From Beta vulgaris subsp. vulgaris (lineage: Eukaryota; Streptophyta; Magnoliopsida; Caryophyllales; Amaranthaceae), in the NCBI RefSeq assembly GCF_026745355.1, contig NC_079204.1, forward strand, positions 2,549,501 to 2,613,500: a stretch of 64,000 bases of DNA, in the 5' to 3' direction. Of the stretch, positions 36,628 to 47,855 are shown piece after piece. The notes under the pieces are model-generated. The model ran no database searches and was not told the origin of the DNA. It worked only from the letters and a program-made list of their open reading frames with translations. The position numbers and the translations under genes were made by a program. Position 1 is the stretch's first letter; each line of letters starts with the position of its first letter.

Positions 36628-38044
36628 GTAGGATCCGCTGAAAACAGCTCTTAGTCTGAAAATGAAAACAAGGGTAACTTTTACCACTTTTAGGATAACT
36701 TTATATACTTTAGGGGTAACTTTTGCCTGTTTTAGGGTAACTTCATTATATTAAGGATAACTTTATATATTTCAAGGGCAACTTTATACTTCCTCCGTTT
36801 CTTTTTAAGTGACACATTTGCATAGTGTTTACTATTCACAGTTTAAACTTTAATTAGCTTTGGTGATTTACATTTTAGGAAAAACATAGTCATGTGGGAT
36901 CTTGTTAGATTCGTTTGAATGTGAATTTTTTTAATATCAACTTTTTATAATTTTTACTTATTAATAATTGAAGATATTAATGGTTAAAATAATGCATTGG
37001 CAAACGTGAAAACAAGAAATGTGTCACTTAAAAAGAAACGGAGGAAGTATATGATAAGGGTAACTTTTAGTACGTTTAGGGTAACTTTGAGTATTATAAG
37101 GATAACTTTGAGTATTATAAGGATAACTTTTAACTAATAGTATTACTATAACTTCTAAGTCTTAATATTTTCCTCACCTTCTTCTTCAACTTTCATCTTC
37201 TTCAACCTTCTCTTTCTTTCTCAACTATCATAATAAAAAATCTGGACAATTCCAAAACAACCCCATTTCTGGAACATTCTCAAATCTTCACACGCACAAA
37301 CACAAAAACAAACTAACTAAATTATGGCTTCAGATTGAGGGAAAAAAACAAATGGAGTTTTCCAAATTAATGCTAAGATTGAACATGCATTTTATTCAAC
37401 AAATAGAATAGATCTTTAACTTCAAATTCTCACTCGTTGCTTGCGGCTTACCCTCACCAGTAGCAAAATTAATTACCTGAAATAGAAATAAATTTGTCAA
37501 AGATTTTAATGTAGGTAAAGATAAATTTGAGTGGAAAAAGAAGAAAAGCGATCGAGGTCAAAGAAAAAAAAAGTGAAAGACGCCATGTTTGCTAGACTCT
37601 ATGTTTGCTTCAATATCTTCAACAAGAAGTGAAGTCAGACATTAGAATTAAAGAGAGAAAAAAATCGTCATTTCACAGTACATTATCAAACATCAGCCAT
37701 AATTCTGCAGAGAAAAATCAGACGAATTTAATTTGCACTGAAGAAAAAAATTTAATTTTGCGAAGAATTCAAGCATTAGAATACATTAATTCATCCGAAA
37801 TGGCAAATTTTGCCCTTGAATTATGCATACCTACCATGAATTTGCTTAAGTTCCTAGAAATCAAATGGTGAGAGGAGAGAGAATTTGGGGTTTTTTTTCT
37901 GGGGGGAGAGGATCGAGAGAGGGGAGTTTATTTTGGATTTGGACAAAGAATTCCAGCCTTAGATCATCTTTGTAATTTTATTTGATGGCCCAGATCTTCT
38001 GTTTTCAGTTTTCACATTAATGAGTGTTTTCACAAGATCCTATT

Positions 38045-38048
<4 letters not shown>
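36625..38048. mobile_element. Element inserted between TA tracts, with nested MITE
   Basis: Left GGGGTAGGATCC-GCTGAAAAC and right GTTTTCAC-AAGATCCTATTCC are imperfect inverted ends of about 45 bp. Both are directly bordered by long TA tracts (36585-36624 and 38048-38084). The left interior repeats GGGTAACTTT/GGATAACTTT words. The right part, 37190-37960, has less repetitive unique-looking sequence that could be captured DNA. A 259-bp Stowaway MITE is nested at 36789-37047. Confidence 0.65.
36789..37047. mobile_element. Stowaway MITE, 259 bp (copy 2 of a near-identical pair)
   Basis: It is flanked by TA. The ends are CTTCCTCCGTTTCTTTTTAA and its reverse complement. It has the same length as the 32870 copy and nearly the same interior in reverse orientation, but different matched arms (TTTTTAAGTGACAC instead of TAAATAAGTGCAAC). 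Confidence 0.85.
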
Positions 38049-38085
<37 letters not shown>

Positions 38086-38787
38086 CGAAGTTTTTTTATA
38101 TTTTTATTTTTCTAATAGCTACATTAATGCTAATCATATGATATAAAGTATAATTTATTTTTATTTCTTTTAAAAAAAAATTAGATACAAAGTCAATTTG
38201 GCTTCCAATCACTCCCAATTGAGTTATTCTGCTTTTTTTTTTGTCAAAGAATTCCGATTTTGACTACTCAGTTTCCTCATGATACCAAAATAGAAAGTAA
38301 AAACTATATATGGAATGTTCATTTTTCAAAAGTATAATATAAATATATACTAAATCTAATATGAAATGGATTTACAATAATTTGAATGTAAGATCTAAGA
38401 GGTACTCCTGTTTTTTTTATCTCAATTTTTTTCAATTTATAAGAAAAAAATATAGTCATGTGGGTTGTTCTTGTTTGATTCGTTTCAATTGATACATTGT
38501 TAATATTCAATCGTTATAATTTTTACTAATTTATATTGAAAGATATTTAAGTTGAAAGAGGTGCATTGGGAGACGCGTATTGAAAAGTGAAAAAAAAAAC
38601 AGGGAGTAATTCTTTACTATTTGTAGAGATTACTTCCAATGTTTACAATAAATTTTGTAAGTCTATCTCACATAAGACTTGTTCACGAACATAAATTTAG
38701 AAATGTCATTTTCATTTCAGTATAATATAATAATAGAGAAAGTTCCAAATACATAATTAAAAATAGTATTTGTCAAAGTTGTACATT

Positions 38788-38965
38788 TTATATTTAAGGT
38801 AAGGAGAAGACGCTCTAATCGGACCAGAATCTCGTATAGGTTAACCCAGCCCGGGTTTGCTGGCAAGGCCTCTTAGGAGGAGGACATTGTTAACATGAAG
38901 ATTCGAACCCACAACCTCAAGTATGAAAGAAAGATATCCAACCATCACTCCACCATACTATTATT
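38788..38965 (-). mobile_element. tRNA-derived SINE with 18-bp target duplication
   Basis: The 18-mer TTGTCAAAGTTGTACATT flanks it on both sides (38770-38787 and 38966-38983), the hallmark of target-primed retrotransposition. Read on the minus strand it has an A-box-like TGGTGGAGTGATGG and a B-box-like GGGTTCGAATC. Confidence 0.8.
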
Positions 38966-39137
38966 TTGTCAAAGTTGTACATTGACAAACATAAAAGTCA
39001 AACTATTATACGTATTTAAAAATGGAGAAAGTACATATATATATATTGACCATTTAAGTATATTGAAATATTGAATAATAAAGTTTAATAAGTACAATCA
39101 ATAACGTCTTTCACCTACAAGTAGTAATTAGGTTAAA

Positions 39138-39228
39138 TTTCTTAGGTGACTAGTTTAATCCATTTAATGACTAAGTCTACTTTTATATTAAAATTGGACC
39201 GTCTCTTTTAATAATTTTTGTTATACTG
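39138..39228. mobile_element. Partial copy of the element that breaks desaturase copy 2
   Basis: It matches, in reverse complement, the left part of the 43774-43945 element (tagtttaatccattta, tctacttttatattaaaatt, gtctcttttaataattttt). It lies about 0.4 kb past the 3' end of desaturase copy 2. Confidence 0.7.
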
Positions 39229-40784
39229 AATCCCATCACTTAAAAAATTAAAAATCATAGAATATATTAAAGCAAGCCTATAAAAATAAATGACATACAA
39301 GCGATACACAATATATTATCTCCGACAAGAAATTTAGTTTCCATGCATTTGAAGGAGAGGGTACGTACTACGTAGCATGCAATGATGCAAAGCATCGTTC
39401 TCGTCTCAAGTGATGAAGTAAATCGAGTATAAGGCATGGTCGCATGGATACAAGCCACATCTTAAGTTCCAACACTCAAATTAAATCACAAATAAAATTG
39501 ACATATCAATTCACAATGTTTACAATCTACAAGATAAATTGATGTGTAATAATTTCACTTGACAAAAAAGTTGCAACATTTTTTTACCTAATTTATTTGC
39601 ATATATATAATCACTGAACCTTTTCAGCATTATTGACATTACACTTCTTAGGGTGACGAAGTGTCCCAAATAACCAGTCCATGAAGATGGTATAATTACC
39701 ATAATTGTTACGTCCGGATGTATGATGAATGGTATGATAATCAGAACCCATAATAGGCCAACCTTTTGCATCACTTCTGTCATGTACCATAACACCCCAC
39801 ACTGCTTCAACAAGGAAAAGCCCCAAGAAAGTTGTGAAATGCACCGGCACAATTGATAATACTATACCATAAGGAAGTTCTTGTAAAGCTCCATCTAGTG
39901 GATGCCCTGACCACCCTGATATATATATACAAAATGGGGAACAAAATAATTTAGCAATATAATTATGTTCATTAAAGGATAAGATGTTAGAATATTTTAG
40001 GTGCTAAAATAATTAGTAGAGTTTGAGAATAACTTGAAATAAAATTTTAAGTGGTTAAAATGACTGAAATTGATAAGTTAAAATTTTTAGATCATCAAAA
40101 TCAAGTGACTGAGATTCCGGGAAAGCTTTTTAAGATTTTGATAACAACTTAAATTATCAACTTAAAGCAAAATTAATTTTGCCAAATAATTAAAGTAGTA
40201 ATTATTAGTTATCTTATCAGTTACAACTCCTTTTCAACTAGTATTGTCAAACAGATCCAAAATATTAAATTTTTAAATGACTAAAAGTAATATAATTAAG
40301 CAAACGAGTCAACTCTGCTAATTAAGGTCCTTGAGGAAGAGGATAAAGGATACTTCTTTTTGTATAGATATTCACACAAACACAAAGGATATTGTTGCAT
40401 ACAAGATTTTTGCTTCCAAATTTTAGAAAACCTCCCAAGAGTAGTAAAAAAAACTTTTATACACTTGGTCCACATTAAATGTGCATGAATCTGGTGTTGA
40501 TATATGTAATTTATTTTAGAAGAATTCATTAGTTAAAATTATTGATATAAAAGATAAGTAGTTATAGATTATAAAGAGTGATTATGTGAGGAAAAAAGAT
40601 ACTATGTTGAATAATATAATAATATCATTTTTTATTATAATAAACTAATGTAAGAATGGGTGACTATATGGAAAAAAAAATTCACTATATTATAGTTTAT
40701 ATTAGTGTAACTTTATATTATAAAAATTGGCTATATGACAAAAAAGAGGTCATTATCTTACATGGGTGTCTTTGGTCCATATTA

Positions 40785-40908
40785 TTTTTATAAGATAAAA
40801 TGAAATCTCTTGCAATTAAGGAGGGGGGAATCGGGGATCCTTCCTGGCAAGGTATGAGGCTCGATCTCGAGAACTCTGAAAACACCACTAGGCTATCACC
40901 TGCTGCTT
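40785..40908 (-). mobile_element. tRNA-derived SINE with about 17-bp target duplication
   Basis: Near-identical 17-mers (gtctttggtccatatta and gtctttgatccacatta) flank it at 40768-40784 and 40909-40925. On the minus strand there is an A-box-like TAGCCTAGTGGTG and a B-box-like GAGATCGAGCC. It lies in intron 2 of desaturase copy 2. Confidence 0.7.
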
Positions 40909-41543
40909 GTCTTTGATCCACATTAATATTAAACCAAGTTTATACAAGACTAACTTCGAAAACTATACGAGCTAACTTAGACATTCTCTACAAAGATAAT
41001 TATTTTATTCTAATTTTCTTTTTAATCAATTAAGTTTAGATACATTTTAGTATATAAACATACAATTTTGGTTACGTGGAAGCAAACCCCTAACATGTTA
41101 TTTTTTCACTAATACGCAAGTATTTTGACCAAGTTGTCTCTTTCCTTATCCAAGCTGTGTTGCATAAGATGATAGTGACATTTTAAGCTACCATCGTCAT
41201 ATATTCTTAAGTGACATCTAATAATGTTTTCTTAATCTTAATTCTTATCTGGCTGCCATTATTTGCAGCTAAGCTAATGTATTTTTAAGTCACATGATAA
41301 GATACCCAGTTGAGAACTTATTGCTATACCGGTTAAACAATAATATACTTAAAAAAGAAATAAAATAAATAAATTTAAAATACTTCCTCAAATTAATTGT
41401 TCCAAACCAGAAGTTGAAAGCTACTAAATGTCAATTTTGTATACATAAAAGTTAGCATTTAATTTTAAAATTAGTTTTTAAATCTAGATTATACCTCTGA
41501 CAATTATAACTTTCATTTATTAATATTTTACTCAAAAATTATA

Positions 41544-41877
41544 CTCCCTCCGTCCCAAAATATAGTTCCCATTTCCCTTTTTTCACGGTAATTTATGCAA
41601 GTTGGGATAGTAAAGATTTTTTGTTTATTTAAATAAATGTTGTATGGGAAAAGATGATTTTAGGAGAGAAAATGGAGATAATTGGTGAAAGAGCATTAAT
41701 TGTAACATTTTGGTTAAATAAACAAAAAAAAAAAAAAAATTCAAGAAGCAAATAAATGATAGGACACGATTTTTCTAGACAAATTACGGAAAAATGTAGA
41801 ACTAAATATGAAAATGGGAACTATATTTTGGGGAAACCCAAAATGGAAATGAGAACTATATTTTGGGACGGAGGGAG
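41544..41877. mobile_element. Stowaway-type MITE, CTCCCTCCGTC family
   Basis: The inverted ends CTCCCTCCGTCCCAAAATAT and its complement are flanked by TA. The doubled terminal word is on the right. It is the opposite-orientation relative of 33204-33547. Confidence 0.85.
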
Positions 41878-43773
41878 TAACACCTAATATTACTTTGATA
41901 GTTAAGACTTTATTATATAAGTTTAAAGTTATGAGATCAAATCTTATATCATGCATCTTCTAATTTTTTATTGCATGTGTGTTTACTTAAAGTTAACACT
42001 CTAAAGGATAACACCATTTGACACAGTTCCTTGTTTAGGAACGCCTTTTTAATATATTTGTATAGATATCATATGTCATACTTATATATTGTTATAAATG
42101 ATTGAATATTGTTTTAGAATAACATACAAACGGACAAATAAAAGATTGATAATTACACTTTGATCGAGAAATAATAATTTATCTATACAAAGATAAGTAT
42201 ATTAGTATATTAAGACGTAATTCCTTATTTCCGAACGTACACCTTTTAATATATTAGTATCGATATCATATGACATACTTATATAATATTATGAAAGATT
42301 GATAATTAAATTTGTACCGAGAAATAATTCATCAAAACATAGATAAGTATAATAAGATTTTATCGAATTCAAGATATATAATTCAAGGCATATATGTATA
42401 TATATTTGTTTCTTCATAAAAACCTTATCTTTTTATATAATTTTTTTTGGGAGATAGAGTGCAATAGTGATATCTTATTTGAAATTAAAGTTACCTGCAA
42501 AAGGAGAAATCATGATCTCCTTGCTATAACGATGATGAGGAGCATGAACATACTTGTAAATTGGCTTAATATCATGCATTAATCTATGAGCCCAATAAAT
42601 CCCAAATTCCACCACAAAAAGATAGATAAGTGTAGAAATCACATAATATGTCCAACCCACATCACTAATTCGAGGGTAAGTTTTCGTCCAACCATTCTCA
42701 GCCATCCACTCGAACGTAGTTGAGAATAATGTGCTCACTGGAATAGATGTGAAAGCTCCTATTGCTTGGAAAACCATAGTTCTTCTTGAAGGCATACTTT
42801 CTGCAACAATATCCAAAATTAAATTTCAAAAAAACAATTTCGTATTTCGTTAATAATGATTTTTTGGTAATTTAAAATGAAATATCTTAAAGAAAATACT
42901 TTATTATAAAGTATCTTTCTTATAAAGGGCGAGAATCAGACTCTTATTATAAAGACTGAAAGTCTATATATATAGGTGGTGAAAATTGGAAAGAGAGGCT
43001 TTAATCACTCGATAAAATCTAATTCTCAACAATTATGTAAAACTTACATCTACTTATGTGGGTAAATTGAAAGTGAAAAAATTTGTTATGTAATTAAAAT
43101 CATGAAAGACTATTTGTTTAATTAACTAGCTACTAACTTCTAGTATATGTCACCACTTTCTTTTACATATTGCTTTTTCATAATAAATAGATTTCACTCT
43201 ATTATAAAATATAAATCAATTATAGGTGTATTAAGAACTTGGTATATTAATTTAATTTCAAATCATCTTTTAATTTATATTTTTGGAGGAATCTACTCAA
43301 AAAACTTTACCTATGACCAAAAGGCCATATAAAGATCCAATTGTCATCACTTGATACCATTTCAACTTTCCATTTTTCAAAATATATTGTCAAAGTTTTT
43401 CATATTCGTGTATACTGTTAAGATAGTACTTGATTCAGAATTATAATCGCCCTATATATGAATAATATATGACAATCAAACCAAAACCTATAAACTACTT
43501 TGATTTGATATAAATTCAAAAGAAATCACAATATATAAGCCCTAAAAATCAATTTGTAAACCTAATTATAATATAGATAATTAAGAAAACATATTCCAAA
43601 AGTTGATATAGTAAAATATAATTACCTTTAGAGGCAGAAACATATCGTTTCCAAAAGTTAAGGCAGAAAATTGCAGCAAGTGGATAAAGCACAAAAGCAC
43701 AAAGAGTTGTTCGAAGCCAAGAACTCAAGAAATGAGGCAATAAGGAATTTAGCTTCTTTGGTAACACAATTTG

Positions 43774-43945
43774 CAAAAATTATTAAAAGAGACAGTCTAA
43801 TTTTAATATAAAAGTAGACCTAGTAACTAAATGGATTAAACTAGTGACCGAAATAAATTAACCTAGTCACTATTGGGCTTTAATATTGGGCTTAGCTTTG
43901 CCTAATTTTAATTTAAAAGTAGGCGGTCTCTTACAAGACAAACTC
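43774..43945. mobile_element. 172-bp MULE-type element inside desaturase exon 1
   Basis: The 9-mer CACAATTTG flanks it directly (43765-43773 and 43946-43954). The subterminal inverted repeats share AAGAGAC-[AC]-G-[TC]-CTA and TTTTAA words. Removing the insert and one duplication restores frame with the paralogue. Confidence 0.85.
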
Positions 43946-44358
43946 CACAATTTGATTATAAAAACTTGTTTCCTCTAAAATCATTCTCAAAGAATTCTCC
44001 ATTTTTGTAGCATAAAAGCTTGTTAGAGTTATGTATATAAATACTAGTACTTGTTTATCATCATACATAGAGATGTCTCTTAATTATAGGTATGGAAGTA
44101 TTTGCAAATTGCAATAAAATATTGGGTGTATTAATTGCTCAATGCATAGATTTATTGCACATGATTAACGTCTTGTTTTAATAATTAAAAAATCAAGTCG
44201 ATCACCACTCAAAAATAAAAAATAAAAATATCAGGTTGACCAAATCTTTAATAAATTCGGCACTCAACTTGTAGCTTGCAAACTGAAACAACTTTATATA
44301 AATTATATTCTTATAAATTTATATGTTTATTTTTTTAAATTGAATTTCAATTCAAATA

Positions 44359-45060
44359 TCTCTATTATATAAGTCAAGGGGAACAATAGTGTCCCCTTTT
44401 GAATTTAAATATTCACCCCTTTACGACACAAAATCATTATACACATAAACTTACCAAAAAAAAAAAAACCAACCAAATCTCAATTAAACTCAATCAACTC
44501 ATAATTGTCAATCATATAAACTTGCCACTAAAAAAGATTCAATCATATGAAATTTAGATCCAATTAACTAAAAAGTTCATAATCAAGAACTTAACTAGAA
44601 TTAATACCACAAACAATAAAAAAAATATGACATTCTCATTACAAAGACAACTCATATACAAAATCAGAGCATGTTCTCCTCAACTTATTTTCAGTTCAGT
44701 TCAGCTCTTGACAATACTTTTACTCTCACATATCACTATTCATTTCAGTTCAGTTCAATTCAGTTCAGTTCAATTCAAATTAATTCAGCTGTTTTATGCC
44801 GAAGAGAACAGGCCCTTAATCACAAATACAAACTCCAAAAAAGAAATCGATTTTTTCATTACTTGGATATGCAATTTTATCACTTATAGTTACTTTATAA
44901 ATGTTTTTAGATACTATTTGTAAGTATTTAAATACTTCTTACTCAGCAAATGAAGGTGAACGTAAATACGTACTTTCATAATTTTATTTTTCATTTCTTT
45001 TAATACCGAGTAAAGGTTATACTTAAAATGTCCACACGCATAGCGTGCAGAAAAAGCTAA
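44359..45060 (+). mobile_element. Small Helitron
   Basis: It starts TCTCTATTATATAAGTCAAG after an A. It ends CACACGCATAGCGTGC-AGAAAAAG-CTAA before a T. It is 702 bp and contains a TTCAG/TCAAT pentamer-like run (44690-44790), with no protein of its own. Confidence 0.8.
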
Positions 45061-45639
45061 TAGTCATGTATGCATGGAGTATATGGCAATTCAAGTTGAG
45101 AAGGTGATACTTGATTTTGTTTTATTTCTTTTCAATAGATCTCGCATGTGTGATATAATTCAAAATTAGGCTATATTCTACTCATATGAAATAAGGTGAT
45201 CTGGTTTGAATTTCTCATAATTTGTTTTCATCTATTTTAGACTAGCAATTTCACTAAACATTAATGGTGTGTTTTCAGTTTTTCCACCAATTCATTAGGA
45301 AAAATTTATTCACGTGAAATCTTGTTAGATTTGTATTAACATGTAATTTTCAAAAATCTACTTTTTATGATTTTTACTAGTATAAAAAAATTATATATAT
45401 AGTGTAACTATGGAACAGGATTAAGAAGATATGTTCTGATATAATTCTAACGAGAATGAGTTTAAATAAGGTAAAGAGAGCATGACTTTAATTTAGAATG
45501 CACACATGTAAGAGCGATAAAAATAAACCAAATTTGGCCCCTATCATTAATTGTGATTAATTCCAACATAAAGATCAAACAACTTGCATTGATGTTCAGT
45601 TCCTTTAGAATCACAAACATCTAATGAAGTATTGGTTTT

Positions 45640-45746
45640 TATCCATATGAATCACGAAGACAATACAAAAAAGGGGAAGGGAATTTGAGCCTGTGACATA
45701 TCGTTCACAGCACATCAATCTTAACCACTAGGCTAAGACATCTTTG
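45640..45746 (-). mobile_element. tRNA-derived SINE with 16-bp target duplication
   Basis: The 16-mer ATGAAGTATTGGTTTT flanks it (45624-45639 and 45747-45762). The minus strand has an A-box-like TTAGCCTAGTGGTTAAGA and a B-box-like GGCTCAAATTC. It is short, 107 bp. Confidence 0.8.
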
Positions 45747-45834
45747 ATGAAGTATTGGTTTTAAACCCCATTTATAATTCATTCTGAACTCTTCAAGCTA
45801 GTTAAGATGCTCAAATTTCTAAAAAGGAACACAT

Positions 45835-45968
45835 TTTTTTTCAAAGGTAAGATGAAGAGGATTCACGGAGATAAGGGGAAATCCTCAAATGAGTCCCATG
45901 AGGTTTGATCCATAGACCTCAAGGATATGAAATGGAAAGCGATGTCACTACTCCACCACCTCAACCTC
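45835..45968 (-). mobile_element. Possible tRNA-derived SINE
   Basis: The minus strand has GGTGGTGGAGTAGTGACATC and GGTCTATGGATCAAACC at A-box and B-box-like spacing. The flanking repeat (aaaggaacac / aaaagaaacac) is imperfect. Confidence 0.45.
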
Positions 45969-46109
45969 AAAAGAAACACTTCTTACCTTCTCAATCAATT
46001 ATCCTCTTTAGGATCGGATTCATATATACGTGTAAATAACAAGGGAGTCGATTTTTGAGTAAACAGAATAAAAGTACGAAAAATAAATAAAAGCAGGGCG
46101 AGCTCTACA

Positions 46110-46435
46110 TCACATGAAAATGACGAGAGTATGATTAACCAGTGTTTAACATTGTCAAAGAAAGATCAAGGAATGAGATCTTAAACTGTTAACAATTACT
46201 CGAGCTCGTCACAAAGATAACAGTGAAAATTACAACTCTTTTCCTCTAAAACTATTCATCAGGACATCTTAATAACATGAATATGACGAGAAAATATGAT
46301 TTACCAGTGTTTAACATTATCAAGGGAAGATCAATGAATGAGATCTTTAACTGTTAATAGTTACTCGAACTCAGCACAACAGTGAAAATCACAACATTTT
46401 TCCTCTAAAACTATTCATCAGGACATCTTAAGTTC
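46110..46435. repeat. Direct repeat, unit about 163 bp, two copies
   Basis: Matching landmarks recur about 163 bp apart: 'catgaaaatgacgaga' and 'catgaatatgacgaga', 'ccagtgtttaacatt', 'aaaactattcatcaggacat'. Function unknown. Confidence 0.75.
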
Positions 46436-47087
46436 ATTAGCACAACGATTAACAGTGAAAATACGTCGAATTTCTTCTTCAATGGAAAACTTAGTTTACA
46501 GAGAGGAAGACCCTTTAACCTCAAAGAACATGGCCAGCTATAGCAGTGATCTTCCCTCTACATCATTAAACGCCACAAAAATCACGCGTGATTTTTAGAT
46601 TCTCAAGTAGAAAAAACTCAACCAGTGCAAGTTTTATGTCACAAATACTAATCAAATAAATTTGTTTTGTAGGAAATTAGATGGACTAGTATAAGATTAC
46701 AGATCTTAGGACTTTTCTTCGATTGGGAAAACATGGAAAACTTCTATTGATGAATAACGACATGTGAGAATCTACAGAACGATACAACGTGCGGACATGG
46801 AATCCTAATATGAAAAAATTACAAGAAAGCATGCCAATCAAGCAGGACATCTGAAAGCCAGTGTCTTCGGAAAGCACCAAATGCCACATACCACAAAGAA
46901 CCTAAATTTAAACATGACCATATATTGGGAAAAACTTAATTTATCTAGTAGAGAAGTAGAGATCGACATCAATACCTAGTAGAACTCAACTCGGCAATAT
47001 GAAGTATACGAATTGCCTATTTGTAGTGGCCTAATGGGTAGATTGCCCACTGATAATGTAACATCCTCCTCTTATAAATATCAAGTC

Positions 47088-47322
47088 TTGTATAAGACTA
47101 CCTTACAATAAAAGTATTGTAAGACCACCTCATTTTGATCCCTAAAATGGTCACTGTTAAATCAAAGAGGTCATTTTATGAGTTACAAAATTCACTTGTA
47201 GAAGATGGGCCGTCTTTCACTTTAAAGGGGTCACTTTTACTATAAGTGACCCCTTTCGAACAAAAATAACCCCCACTTTACAAAAAAATATTGTAAAACG
47301 GCCTTATATGCGATTTTTCATC
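47088..47322. mobile_element. MITE with AAGACNNCCTTAC-type ends
   Basis: The left GTATAAGACTACCTTACAAT and right ATTGTAAAACGGCCTTATAT arms are inverted. A shorter internal hairpin (gggtcacttttactataagtgaccc) sits near 47240. Confidence 0.6.
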
Positions 47323-47855
47323 CTATAACAGCTAGCTTCAGAGCACTTTATATCAACTCACCTGGATAATAAATAAGCAAAACTCTCCTTTAAAACCAAA
47401 AAGCTGGCATCATATAAAGCACCAGCAACTTCATAATGGAGGAAGAGATGAGGAGCAGACCATACGCCTTTCTAACACATGATACATACATCAGCAGACA
47501 AAGGCTCTAGTAGGCTGAAGCACTCCGCATCTTTTAAACATCTTTATTTCCAACAAAATTTCAAGGAATTCTGTTCTGAAAAAGTACTGATAATCACTTA
47601 TCGGGTCCGAAATCCAGTTGTTTTCTCAGCCTCCCCATTCATTGCAAGACCCTCACGTTTTGTCTGGTCTGACATCCAGTTGCAAGTGAAAACTGGAGAT
47701 GTTGATAGTCTAATGCTACATATCAAGTAAATAGATGCGTTCATCTACAAGAAATCACAGCCAGATAGAGGAGGGTGGAGGAAGGGGGACACGTAATTAA
47801 CAAGAAGTTAGCAAAAACCTGAAAGAGGCTCGCAGACGGCAGAACATGATTCTAT

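Larger units (their letters stand above)
35023..39610. other. Spacer between the tandem desaturase copies
   Basis: No gene is supported. A TATA-like element (TATTTAAG on the minus strand, about 35131-35141) precedes the copy 1 ATG. The remainder holds a GAT/AAC/AAT microsatellite (35758-35893), a C run at 36026-36037, a TA-tract element (36625-38048), a SINE (38788-38965) and a partial MULE-type end (39138-39228). Confidence 0.55.
39611..44002 (-). pseudogene. Delta7-sterol C5(6)-desaturase-like, copy 2, exon 1 disrupted by TE
   Basis: This is a tandem paralogue of the gene at 30644. Exons on the minus strand are 43626-44002 (interrupted), 42495-42800 and 39611-39915. Exons 2 and 3 are intact, with HRLMH, HAPHHRY and HTIHH boxes, and end ...NNAEKVQ. 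Exon 1 begins with an ATG at 44002 (MENSLRMILEETSFYNQ), matching copy 1. After about 18 codons it is interrupted by a 172-bp element plus a 9-bp duplication. Together these add 181 bp, shift the frame and give a TAA soon afterwards. The remaining exon 1 has no in-frame ATG. Rescue would need splicing of the insert or a start in exon 2 (MPSRR), which would lose the first hydrophobic region. It could still be transcribed. Confidence 0.78.
44003..47855. other. Intergenic region, TE and repeat fragments only
   Basis: It holds a Helitron (44359-45060), two SINE-like elements (45640-45746 and about 45835-45968), an approximately 163-bp direct repeat (46110-46435) and a MITE (47088-47322). No gene is supported. 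The last few hundred bases are probably 3' UTR or flank of the C78 peptidase gene. Confidence 0.55.

Noticed and set aside
38880..38960. Possible tRNA gene (GGTTCGAATC-like box).
   Set aside because: No cloverleaf or acceptor stem. The 18-bp target duplication shows it is part of a SINE.
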